Assembly (NCBI RefSeq): GCF_001641635.1
Contig: NZ_LUUB01000051.1
Location: 46,537 to 88,196, forward strand
Length of the DNA: 41,660 nt
Source of the DNA: Bradyrhizobium centrolobii
GTDB lineage: Bacteria > Pseudomonadota > Alphaproteobacteria > Rhizobiales > Xanthobacteraceae
Direction: 5' to 3'
A program made the translations under genes and the position numbers. The notes below the pieces were generated by a model. That model searched no databases. It had not been told where the DNA came from and saw only the letters and a program-made list of their open reading frames with translations. This document shows, piece after piece, positions 15,313 through 21,866 of this stretch (position 1 is its first letter; every line of letters begins with the position of its first letter).

Positions 15313-15771
15313 ATGAATAGAAAGGCGATCATCCGCAGACCAGGCGAAGGCAAGTCCATAAAGCTTGCCGGCCATCCCATGGCATTTCTGGTCACCGGCA
15401 GCGACACCCGATACACCTCGATGTTCGAGTGGACGATTCCAACGGGCTTCTCCACCGGGCTACATGTCCACCGCGTTCAGGAGGAGACGTTCTATGTGCT
15501 GGAGGGCGAATGCGACTGGCAAGTCGGCAACGAACGCGTGCGCGCCACACCTGGCACTTACCTGTTCGTCCCGCCAGGCGTGCCGCACAACATCGGCAAC
15601 GCTTCGAACGAGGTCGCACGCGTGCTCATGACGGTGTCGCCGCCTGGCCACGAGCGCTATTTCGAGGAGTTGGCCGAGACAGTGGCGCGCGGCGGCGCTG
15701 CTGACCCCGCTACGATTGCCGAGCTGCGAGCCCGCTATGACACAGATCAGCTCTCGGCACTCAAAGGCTAG
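15313..15771 (+). CDS. Single-domain cupin protein
   Basis: This 152-residue protein has a Cupin_2 beta-barrel. Metal-ligand positions are visible as HVHRVQEETFYVLEGE (two His and a Glu) and a later VPHNIGN histidine. The C-terminal helix is charged (RYFEELAETVARGG). Cupins of this type bind a divalent metal and may be small dioxygenases, isomerases or sensors; nothing here fixes the substrate. I set the start at ATG 15313, where a GAGGGA ribosome-binding site precedes it, rather than at upstream in-frame starts that would run through the divergent promoter. The gene is divergent from the winged-helix/TPR regulator and is followed by a perfect hairpin. Confidence 0.85.
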   Translation: MNRKAIIRRPGEGKSIKLAGHPMAFLVTGSDTRYTSMFEWTIPTGFSTGLHVHRVQEETFYVLEGECDWQVGNERVRATPGTYLFVPPGVPHNIGNASNEVARVLMTVSPPGHERYFEELAETVARGGAADPATIAELRARYDTDQLSALKG

Positions 15772-15802
15772 GCATCGTTTTCACGCCAGGATCTGGAACT
15801 CG

Positions 15803-15826
15803 TTTGACCACGGTCGCGTGGTCAAA
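15803..15826 (+). terminator. Perfect 10-bp stem-loop after the cupin gene
   Basis: TTTGACCACG (15803-15812) and CGTGGTCAAA (15817-15826) pair perfectly around the loop GTCG, 31 bases after the cupin stop. With one bulge the stem extends by two more base pairs. No T-run follows, so it is a terminator-like or mRNA-stabilising hairpin rather than a textbook terminator. As a palindrome it could also be an operator. Confidence 0.55.
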
Positions 15827-15903
15827 ACGTCTCCTGACATGGCAAGCGTCAATGTCAGCTCTGAGTCAAAAAGCTGATGTCGCGGCCGACAGGCGCGATG
15901 CCT

Positions 15904-15951
15904 GTTGAAATGTGAATGGAAGCGGTGCGCCATTGCGCTTGCTCATCATTG
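15904..15951. repeat. Imperfect copy of the sequence at the 3' end of the flp gene (copy A)
   Basis: This 48-base segment resembles 16796-16839. They share the exact 12-mer GAAGCGGTGCGC (15919-15930 and 16809-16820), then TTGCGC and CATCATTG, in the same orientation. Similarity may extend rightward into what corresponds to the last flp codons (a shared GACGTCG on the minus strand). The two copies bracket the GST gene. The simplest reading is an old duplication in which this copy is a decayed flp 3' end. Confidence 0.5.
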
Positions 15952-16060
15952 CGAGCGCGACGACGTCGGGATCCAGCCAAAAGTTGCGGTCCATTGACGA
16001 GCCGGTACATTGTTCGCATCTTCCATCAGTCGAAACGATCCCAACCTGGCGGGAATACGC

Positions 16061-16729
16061 ATGCATCGTCTGTATTACTCTCCCGGAGCGTGCTCCATGG
16101 CCGTGCACATCGTTCTTGAGGAGATCGGAGAGCCGTACGAGCTGGAGCTGGTTTCGTCCCGGGGGCATCTCGGTGGCGTTGGTACGACAAGTCCGGAATG
16201 GAAGGCGAAAAATCCGAAGGCCAGGATTCCCGCATTGTCCGGCGTCGCTGGACGGATTGGAGGGGCCGACGAACTGCTGACGGAGGTGCATGCCATATTG
16301 TTCTATCTGGCGCGCACACATCCCGGTGCGAAACTCCTGCCTGCCGATCTAGCTGGGGAGGCGCGCGCGATCGAATGGATGAACTGGCTGTCCGGCAACG
16401 TGCATGCCGTTTCTTACGGTCAAGTCTGGCGTCCAAATCGCTTCGTTGCAGACGAACGGGACTACGCCGCCGTTCAAGGCAAGGGCCAGCAAAACGTCCG
16501 CGAGCAGTATGCCTATATCGAAAGCCTGCTCGACGACGGTCGTGATTGGGCGCTACCTGGCGCTTACTCGGTAGTCGATCCCTACCTGCTGGTATTCTAC
16601 CAATGGGGAGTGCGCATCGGTCTCGACATGACGACTAGCTATCCCGCGTGGCGCCGTCTGACCCAACGAACAATGCAGAGGCCGGCCGTGCAGCGCGTTC
16701 TTGCCGACGAGAATGTCTCGATCTCTTGA
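16061..16729 (+). CDS. Glutathione S-transferase, beta-class-like
   Basis: This 222-residue cytosolic enzyme joins glutathione to electrophiles or acts in thiol chemistry. The N-terminal thioredoxin-like domain begins MHRLYYSPGACSMAVHIVLE. The SPGACS motif with Cys11 matches the active-site cysteine of bacterial beta-class GSTs. The loop before KNPKARIPAL carries the glutathione-binding cis-proline, and the helical C-terminal domain has the conserved YSVVDPYLLVFYQWG segment. The start at ATG 16061 fits the conserved N-terminus; an upstream GTG/ATG region does not align with the family. It stands alone, with copies of an imperfect repeat on both sides (15904-15951 and 16796-16839). The physiological substrate is unknown. 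Confidence 0.9.
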   Translation: MHRLYYSPGACSMAVHIVLEEIGEPYELELVSSRGHLGGVGTTSPEWKAKNPKARIPALSGVAGRIGGADELLTEVHAILFYLARTHPGAKLLPADLAGEARAIEWMNWLSGNVHAVSYGQVWRPNRFVADERDYAAVQGKGQQNVREQYAYIESLLDDGRDWALPGAYSVVDPYLLVFYQWGVRIGLDMTTSYPAWRRLTQRTMQRPAVQRVLADENVSIS

Positions 16730-16795
16730 TCATGTCGGTCAGATCGCCAAGCTCGGGCGAAACCCGCCGCGAAAATGCGAAGTCTTGTCGGTTAT

Positions 16796-16839
16796 TTGAA
16801 TGTTAGTTGAAGCGGTGCGCTGTTGCGCAGGCATCATTG
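16796..16839. repeat. Imperfect copy of the repeat overlapping the flp 3' end (copy B)
   Basis: This is the partner of 15904-15951. It overlaps the last bases and stop codon of flp and includes a small stem TGCGC/GCGCA around TGTT that could end or stabilise the flp mRNA. The copy is about 890 bases from copy A in the same orientation. Confidence 0.5.
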
Positions 16840-17001
16840 TTTCGTGGCGACGTCAACTGAGTTGAACTTGTTGTTCAGAAGTGCCGTCCCGACGTTGTTC
16901 ACGATCGTAACGATTGCGAGCGCAATACCGGTGGCGATCAGACAATACTCAATAGCGGTGGCACCATTTTCGTCGGCAAGAAAGGACCTGAGCAAAGTCA
17001 T
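16834..17001 (-). CDS. Flp-family type IVb pilin (prepilin)
   Basis: This 55-residue prepilin has a short leader MTLLRSFLADENG, then ATAIEYCLIATGIALAIVTIVNNVGTALLN. The glycine before ATAIEY marks the prepilin peptidase cut, the Glu at position 5 of the mature protein is conserved, and the hydrophobic helix packs into the pilus. An AGGAGT ribosome-binding site precedes ATG 17001, which rules out the longer in-frame start at 17025. Flp pilins are exported and assembled by the Tad system, and no cpa/tad gene lies in the window, so it relies on machinery elsewhere. Scattered single flp genes are common in rhizobia. An unusual cysteine sits where many homologues have glycine (IEYC versus IEYG). 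Confidence 0.9.
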   Translation of the reverse strand: MTLLRSFLADENGATAIEYCLIATGIALAIVTIVNNVGTALLNNKFNSVDVATKQ

Positions 17002-17658
17002 CGTCAACTCCTGTTGGTCCGTCAAACATATGCTCGCGCCGTTTTCGGAATGGTAAATTGATCCATTAACTTTTTGCGCGTCAAAAGAGCAGGTTCGGCC
17101 GTCCTCGCCTGCCGCAACGTCTTACGTTGGCACCGATAAACTTAAGGTTTCCTCAACCAATTCAGGTGGATTCGGCGCATCCTGTCTGGAGCAGCACCGG
17201 GGTCGGGCATGGTGACGGGCATCAGGACGGCGCGGCAGTGTCGTCACGCGTCTCAAGACGTGAGCGAACGTCCCGGCGTGCCCTTGTGAGGGCGTCTCAG
17301 CATCGCTGAGAGGCGTCCGACCAGATAGCTCATCACGCGCGGCTGCGACTGCGCCACGCCGTCGGCGAGCCGCTCTTCCTCGGCCCTGTCGTTCACGATG
17401 CCGATGTAGTTCTTTCTGGCGTCCTGCTGCACGGGCGTGCGAACCTCTGCTCAATCATCGGCGCGACCATGCTGTGCGCAACGGGAATCGACGGTTAATT
17501 TTGTCTTCCGTAGGATTACGTGCCGCCCCACGATGGGGAGATCGGGCGCCCAAAGCGATGGCGCTGCTTAACGGATTGTTGAGGCTGTTCTTCAACGGGT
17601 CGGCGATGGACTCATCACAGTTGGCACACCTGCAGAGCGATGTCGGGCCGGGCAGGGC
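17002..17658. other. Sparse region with one possible small gene
   Basis: About 650 bases lie between flp and the small conserved gene at 17659. The stretch 17002-17252 is less GC-rich near flp and holds no convincing ORF; it should contain the flp promoter, but I could not identify clear -35/-10 boxes. 17253-17432 contains a short ORF with coding-like codon use. 17433-17658 has only frames that read poorly in both directions and no strong hairpin. The region may be decayed coding DNA. Confidence 0.5.
17253..17432 (-). CDS. Possible small protein of 59 residues (or remnant of a gene)
   Basis: From GTG 17432 to TGA 17253 the frame reads VQQDARKNYIGIVNDRAEEE, continues as a charged helix-like stretch, and ends with VMSYLVGRLSAMLRRPHKG. 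Almost every codon ends in G or C, as in neighbouring genes, and the composition is balanced, unlike the arginine-rich shadow frames here. No ATG is in frame upstream before a TGA nine codons back. An ATG in another frame nearby (MIEQRFARP) would join it only through a frameshift, so this may be a truncated or shifted gene. I do not recognise the family and cannot suggest a function. Confidence 0.4.
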   Translation of the reverse strand: MQQDARKNYIGIVNDRAEEERLADGVAQSQPRVMSYLVGRLSAMLRRPHKGTPGRSLTS

Positions 17659-17895
17659 TCACTTGCGATGAACGTCCGCGTTCAGCGCCCGCAACATCGC
17701 GATGCGGGCAAACATCATCCAGCCGCCGCCGGTCTCAGCCGCATTGATCAGGGTCTCGATCGCCGTCTGCCAGTGGCTCGCGTGCTGCGCGTCCTCGGAC
17801 AGTTGCATGATGTGATCGGCCGCCTCTTGAAGGGTCCGCAGCTTGCGGCCGCCGCGCAAGGCAATGGGATCGTCGAACGCTGCCGACCAGGGCAT
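17659..17895 (-). CDS. Small conserved hypothetical protein (78 residues)
   Basis: The ORF encodes MPWSAAFDDPIAL, then GRKLRTLQEAADHIMQL, an amphipathic segment, and a C-terminal MMFARIAMLRALN motif. This arrangement, with a short N-terminal DDPI element, a helical middle and a terminal MFARI-M-RALN box, is one I recognise as a recurrent small protein of rhizobia and other Bradyrhizobium-like bacteria, but no function is known. It precedes no obvious partner: ku lies 58 bases upstream on the same strand, so read-through from ku is possible. It has no signal peptide or membrane segment. Confidence 0.75.
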   Translation of the reverse strand: MPWSAAFDDPIALRGGRKLRTLQEAADHIMQLSEDAQHASHWQTAIETLINAAETGGGWMMFARIAMLRALNADVHRK

Positions 17896-17953
17896 GTCAG
17901 GCCGGCCCGGCCGCAGGAGATCTCACGACGCGCTTCGCCCCCGACCGCTGCTG

Positions 17954-18913
17954 CTATCCCGCTTTCTTTGTCCGCGCCGGAGCACGCACCGGCTTGTCGG
18001 CCTTCTTCGGGGCTTCCTTGGCGGCGGCTTCCCTGCCGCCCTTGCCTGCGATCGGCAGCAGCATCTCGCGCTGGCCTTCGACGCGCTTCTTCGGCTTCTT
18101 GCCCTTGGCGACTTTCGCCGCGGGCGCCGCCTCCTTCTCGCTTGCGAGGCTCTTCTTCAGCGCGTCCATCAGGTTGATGACGTTACCGCCGGTCTTCGGT
18201 GCGGCCTTGGCCGTGATCGGCATGCCGCTGCGCTTCTTGTTGATGAGATCGATCAGCGCAGTCTCGTAATGATCCTCGAACAGCTCGGGTTCGAAGGCGC
18301 CGGACTTCTTCTCGACGATATGCTTGGCGAGATCGAGCATGTCCTTGGTGAGCTTCACGTCCTGGATGTCGTCAAAGTACTCCATCTCGCTGCGCACCTC
18401 GTAGGGATAGCGCAGCAGCGTGCCCATCAGGCCGCTCTCCAGCGGCTCCAGCGCGATGATGTGCTCGCGGTTGGTCAGCACCACGCGGCCGATCGCGACC
18501 TTGTTCATGCTGCGGATGGTCTCGCGGATCACCGCATAGGCGTCGTGGCCGACCTTGCCGTCCGGCACGAGATAATAGGGGCGGATCAGATAGCGGTTGT
18601 CGATGTCGGCCTTGGGTACGAACTCGTCGATCTCGATCGTGTGGGTCGAGTCGAGTGCGATGTCGTCGAGCTCGTCCTTGGTGACCTCGATATAAGTGTC
18701 GGTGTCGACCTTGTAGCCCTTGACGATGTCGTCGGAGGACACCTCATCGCCGGTCTCGGCGTCGACCTTGAGATACTTGATCCGGTGGCCGGTCTTGCGG
18801 TTGATCTGGTTGAACGAGACCTTCTCGGTATCCGAAGTGGCGGGATAGAGCGCGACCGGGCAGGTCACGAGCGAGAGGCGCAAAAAACCCTTCCAGTTGG
18901 CTCGCGGGGCCAT
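17954..18913 (-). CDS. ku: Ku protein of bacterial non-homologous end joining
   Basis: This 319-residue protein is a bacterial Ku. The core domain begins APRANWKGFLRLSLVTCPVALYPA and continues with INRKTGHRIKY and the EIDEFVP segment. The C-terminal tail is long, Lys/Ala-rich and probably disordered (from ~265 onward, with KKPKKR and KKADKPVRAPARTKKAG), as in many rhizobial Ku proteins, where it aids DNA binding. Ku forms a homodimer that threads onto broken DNA ends and recruits the ligase LigD. No ligD is visible in this window; rhizobia often carry several ku genes, some without an adjacent ligD. The start ATG 18913 is the conserved one. Confidence 0.95.
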   Translation of the reverse strand: MAPRANWKGFLRLSLVTCPVALYPATSDTEKVSFNQINRKTGHRIKYLKVDAETGDEVSSDDIVKGYKVDTDTYIEVTKDELDDIALDSTHTIEIDEFVPKADIDNRYLIRPYYLVPDGKVGHDAYAVIRETIRSMNKVAIGRVVLTNREHIIALEPLESGLMGTLLRYPYEVRSEMEYFDDIQDVKLTKDMLDLAKHIVEKKSGAFEPELFEDHYETALIDLINKKRSGMPITAKAAPKTGGNVINLMDALKKSLASEKEAAPAAKVAKGKKPKKRVEGQREMLLPIAGKGGREAAAKEAPKKADKPVRAPARTKKAG

Positions 18914-19056
18914 GGGTTACTCCAAACGCAACAGGGACAGCCAACAAAGATATCACCGCCGACCTGCGAATCATAGCAAGCCGCGGGGCGGAATCTTGCA
19001 ACGACGTTAACCGCTGGGGCTGGCTCCGGTTGCCATCGGGTGAGGGCAGTCCGCCC

Positions 19057-19081
19057 GGAACATCGTTCATGATCAGGCGTT
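19057..19081 (+). promoter_or_regulatory. Candidate EcfG-type promoter for the 51-residue membrane protein
   Basis: GGAAC (19057-19061) and CGTT (19078-19081) are separated by exactly 16 bases, a full match to the EcfG general-stress-response consensus. Transcription would begin near 19088, leaving a ~60-base leader before the ATG at 19149. It lies in the ku/small-gene divergent gap and points at the small gene, not at ku. Confidence 0.6.
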
Positions 19082-19148
19082 GCCCCAAAACGTCAGGCTG
19101 CGAGGAGGTCGCGGCAAGAGGATGCGATAGCCAGAGATCGAGGTCACC

Positions 19149-19304
19149 ATGGCAGCCACGCGAGAGCACGACCAGATTGTGGAAACCACGACCGAAGCGC
19201 GCCAGGGCGAGCCTGGACCCTCAGTGGCGGCGCTGCTCGCCATCTCGACCGGGCTGGCGATCCTGATCCTCGCCGTCATCTGGTTCGTGTTCTTCCGGAC
19301 CTGA
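19149..19304 (+). CDS. Small tail-anchored membrane protein (51 residues)
   Basis: ATG 19149 to TGA 19302-19304 encodes a polar, charged N-terminus (MAATREHDQIVETTTEARQG) followed by one hydrophobic helix (LLAISTGLAILILAVIWFVF) and ends FRT. The topology is C-terminal-anchored with a cytoplasmic polar head. A GAGG ribosome-binding site lies five bases before the start. The upstream EcfG-like promoter suggests a stress-response gene. It is below usual length cutoffs, so it may be missed by automatic calls. No family function is known. Confidence 0.75.
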   Translation: MAATREHDQIVETTTEARQGEPGPSVAALLAISTGLAILILAVIWFVFFRT

Positions 19305-19463
19305 GGGCCAAATCGGCAGGAGGCTGGGACCTTCCGACTCGCCGCGTAACACGGCACATTGCGCCCGTCATGCCATCGGCTCCTCCGGTGGCCTGGCGGG
19401 CGCAGTCGCGTCGGCGCGTGAAGTTAGTTTGTGACGAAAAAGTAACGTTCGCCGGTTCCCTGC

Positions 19464-19479
19464 GTTCATATTCAGTTCA
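19464..19479 (+). promoter_or_regulatory. Tandem GTTCA repeats, likely response-regulator box
   Basis: GTTCA occurs at 19464-19468 and 19475-19479, one helical turn (11 bases) apart, about 70 bases before the response-regulator start. Paired direct repeats with 11-base period are the usual binding sites of OmpR/PhoP-family regulators, and the E. coli PhoP box has a similar GTTTA-N5-TGTTTA layout. Autoregulation by the product of 19549-20223 is the natural inference. Confidence 0.45.
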
Positions 19480-19548
19480 CGCCGGAATTGATCATCTTGG
19501 TGCGGCTCTCGTGCCATCGGTCCCGTCGAACCATTCTTGGAGAGAAGC

Positions 19549-20223
19549 GTGCGCCTGCTCGTTGTTGAGGACGACCCCGATCTCAATCGCCAGCTTACCA
19601 AGGCGCTCAGCGACGCAGGCTACGTCGTCGACCGCGCCTTCGACGGGGAAGAGGGGCACTATCTCGGCGACAACGAGCCCTATGATGCGGTGGTGCTCGA
19701 CATCGGCCTGCCGAAGAAGGATGGCATCTCGGTGCTGGAGGCCTGGCGGCGCAACGGCCGCACCATGCCGGTCCTGATCCTGACCGCGCGCGACCGCTGG
19801 AGCGACAAGGTCCAGGGCTTCGACGCCGGCGCCGACGACTACGTCGCAAAGCCCTTCCATCTGGAGGAGGTTCTGGCCCGCATTCGCGCACTGCTGCGCC
19901 GCGCGACCGGCCACGCCCAGAGCGAGCTGACCTGCGGCCCCGTCACGCTGGACACAAGGACCGGCCGGGTCAGCGTGTCAGGCAATCCCGTGAAGATGAC
20001 CTCGCACGAATATAGGCTTCTGGCCTATCTGATGCACCATTCCGGCCGCGTGGTCTCCCGCACCGAGCTCGTCGAGCACCTCTACGACCAGGACTTCGAC
20101 CGTGACTCCAATACCATCGAGGTGTTTGTCGGCCGCATCCGCAAGAAGCTCGACGTCGACATCATCCAGACCGTCCGCGGCTTGGGCTATCTCCTGACCC
20201 CGCCGGCAGCCAACGGCAGCTGA
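19549..20223 (+). CDS. feuP: OmpR/PhoP-family response regulator, FeuP-like
   Basis: This 224-residue regulator has a receiver domain (residues 1-~115) with phospho-acceptor Asp51 in VVLDIGLPKKDG, acidic pocket residues EDD near the start, and Lys in AKPF. A winged-helix DNA-binding domain follows (about 125-220: VKMTSHEYRLLAYLMHHSG to IIQTVRGLGYLL). I placed the start at GTG 19549, preceded by GGAGAG at good spacing and giving the canonical MRLLVVEDD N-terminus; a TTG at 19537 is less likely. The sensor kinase starts 108 bases downstream. Length and kinase type fit FeuP/FeuQ of rhizobia, which controls cyclic glucan export (ndvA) and osmoadaptation in Sinorhizobium. The symbol is by similarity of layout. 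Confidence 0.8.
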   Translation: MRLLVVEDDPDLNRQLTKALSDAGYVVDRAFDGEEGHYLGDNEPYDAVVLDIGLPKKDGISVLEAWRRNGRTMPVLILTARDRWSDKVQGFDAGADDYVAKPFHLEEVLARIRALLRRATGHAQSELTCGPVTLDTRTGRVSVSGNPVKMTSHEYRLLAYLMHHSGRVVSRTELVEHLYDQDFDRDSNTIEVFVGRIRKKLDVDIIQTVRGLGYLLTPPAANGS

Positions 20224-20331
20224 AGCCTGGGGCTTGAAGCATCTCAGGCTTGACCGGGCGGCGGAACAGGGGTCTTGGTCGGCCCATGACCTCTGACGAC
20301 CCGCCGTCCTGTGCCTCCCGGGACCCTTCCG

Positions 20332-21708
20332 ATGGCCGCTAGCTCGCTTGCCAACCGCCTGTTCCTGTCGGCGACCGCGTGGCTCGTGGTGATCCTGGCC
20401 ATCACCGGCGTCGTCCTGTCCTCGGTCTACAAGAACGCCACCGAGCGGGCCTTTGACCGCCGTCTCAACCTCTATCTCCGCACGCTGATTGCCGAGGTCG
20501 CAACGCCCGACGAGCCGCCGGACCGCCAGTTCCAGTCGCTCGGCGAGCCCTTGTTCGAATTGCCGCTGTCCGGCTGGTACTGGCAGATCACGCGGACCGA
20601 TGCCGAGAAGCCGGAGGTACGCTCGTCGCGTTCGCTCTGGGACAAGAAGCTGCCGAAGCTGGAGGAGCAGGGCGCCGAGCTCACCGCTGCCGGCATCAGG
20701 CTCGCTTATGTCGACGGGCCAGAGGGGCAGAACCTGCGCATGGCGGAGCGGCCGGTCGATCTCGGCGCCGACGGCAAGTATCTGGTCAGCGTCGCGGGCG
20801 ATGCCACCGAGATATTCGACGAGACGCGCAGCTTCGACTACTACCTCGGCGGCACCTTCACCGCGCTCGGCATCGTGCTGCTGCTGACTACCGTGTTCCA
20901 GGTCCGCTTCGGTCTGGCGCCGCTAAAGCGCATCTCGGAGTCGATTGCTGACATCCGGTCCGGGCGCGCAGAGCGGCTCGAGGGCGAATTTCCGGTCGAG
21001 ATTGCTCCGCTGGCGCGCGAGACCAACGCGCTGATCGACGCCAATCGCGAGATCGTCGAGCGCGCGCGCACCCATGTGGGCAATCTCGCGCATGCGATCA
21101 AGACGCCGCTCTCCGTCATCGTCAACGAAGCCGGCGTGCACGCGACTGACCCGTTTGCGGCCAAGGTCATGGAGCAGGCGGATGTGATGCGCGACCAGGT
21201 CGCCCATCATCTGGAGCGCGCGCGCATCGCGGCGAGGGTCTCGGTCGTCGCCACCGTGACGGAGGTCGCGCCCGCCATCGAGGCATTACGGCGGACCATG
21301 GAGAAGATCCATCGCGACCGCGACATCCTCGTCGAGGCCAAGGCCGATCCGTCCGCAAAATTTCGGGGCGAGCGCCAGGATCTGGAGGAGATGGTCGGCA
21401 ATCTCGTCGACAATGCCTGCAAATGGGCGGCCTCGCGAGTTTTCATCGAGGTCCTGGTGGAGACGCCGCACCAGTCCGGCGCCGGCCCCCGTCTGCGGAT
21501 CATCGTCGATGACGACGGGAGGGGCCTGTCGGAGGCCGAGCGCACCCAGGTCTCGCGGCGCGGCCAGCGGCTCGACGAATCCAAGCCGGGATCAGGTCTG
21601 GGGCTGTCGATCGTGGTCGATCTCGCCGGGCTCTACGGCGGCCGCCTCTCGCTCGGGAGCGCGCCGATCGGGGGCCTCCGGGCGGAGTTGGTGCTTCCCG
21701 GCATCTAG
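20332..21708 (+). CDS. feuQ: Sensor histidine kinase, FeuQ/PhoQ-like
   Basis: This 458-residue inner-membrane kinase has a first membrane helix (LFLSATAWLVVILAITGVVL), a periplasmic sensor region of about 140 residues, and a second helix (TFTALGIVLLLTTVFQVRFG). A HAMP segment and HisKA helix follow with LAHAIKTPLSVI (His254). The HATPase domain shows the N-box NLVDNACKWA, DDDGRGL and GSGLGLSIVVDLAGLYGG. The HAIKTPLS form is typical of the PhoQ/FeuQ group. It is paired with the regulator just upstream in a probable two-gene operon. I used ATG 20332; a GTG at 20311 adds seven residues. The ligand sensed is not known from sequence. Confidence 0.8.
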   Translation: MAASSLANRLFLSATAWLVVILAITGVVLSSVYKNATERAFDRRLNLYLRTLIAEVATPDEPPDRQFQSLGEPLFELPLSGWYWQITRTDAEKPEVRSSRSLWDKKLPKLEEQGAELTAAGIRLAYVDGPEGQNLRMAERPVDLGADGKYLVSVAGDATEIFDETRSFDYYLGGTFTALGIVLLLTTVFQVRFGLAPLKRISESIADIRSGRAERLEGEFPVEIAPLARETNALIDANREIVERARTHVGNLAHAIKTPLSVIVNEAGVHATDPFAAKVMEQADVMRDQVAHHLERARIAARVSVVATVTEVAPAIEALRRTMEKIHRDRDILVEAKADPSAKFRGERQDLEEMVGNLVDNACKWAASRVFIEVLVETPHQSGAGPRLRIIVDDDGRGLSEAERTQVSRRGQRLDESKPGSGLGLSIVVDLAGLYGGRLSLGSAPIGGLRAELVLPGI

Positions 21709-21866
21709 TGCTTGTTTCGACACGCTTTTTTTGCCGTCGGGGGTGCCAGTCCGGAGGAGGACAAGGCATTCGATCCAACTTCCTCAACGGCTTCTTAAGG
21801 CGGCTCCTTCTATGATCGCGCCCGGACGCATCCCAAGTCCGCCATCTTACCGTGCATACCGGGCGC

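Noticed and set aside
15790..15825. Possible EcfG promoter at GGAAC 15796
   Set aside because: At the allowed spacings the -10 reads CGTG or GCGT, not CGTT. The sequence is better explained by the hairpin.
17474..17671. 65-codon plus-strand ORF, including a possible internal start at 17559
   Set aside because: It has no clear ribosome site and converges on the conserved small gene. Composition gives no support.
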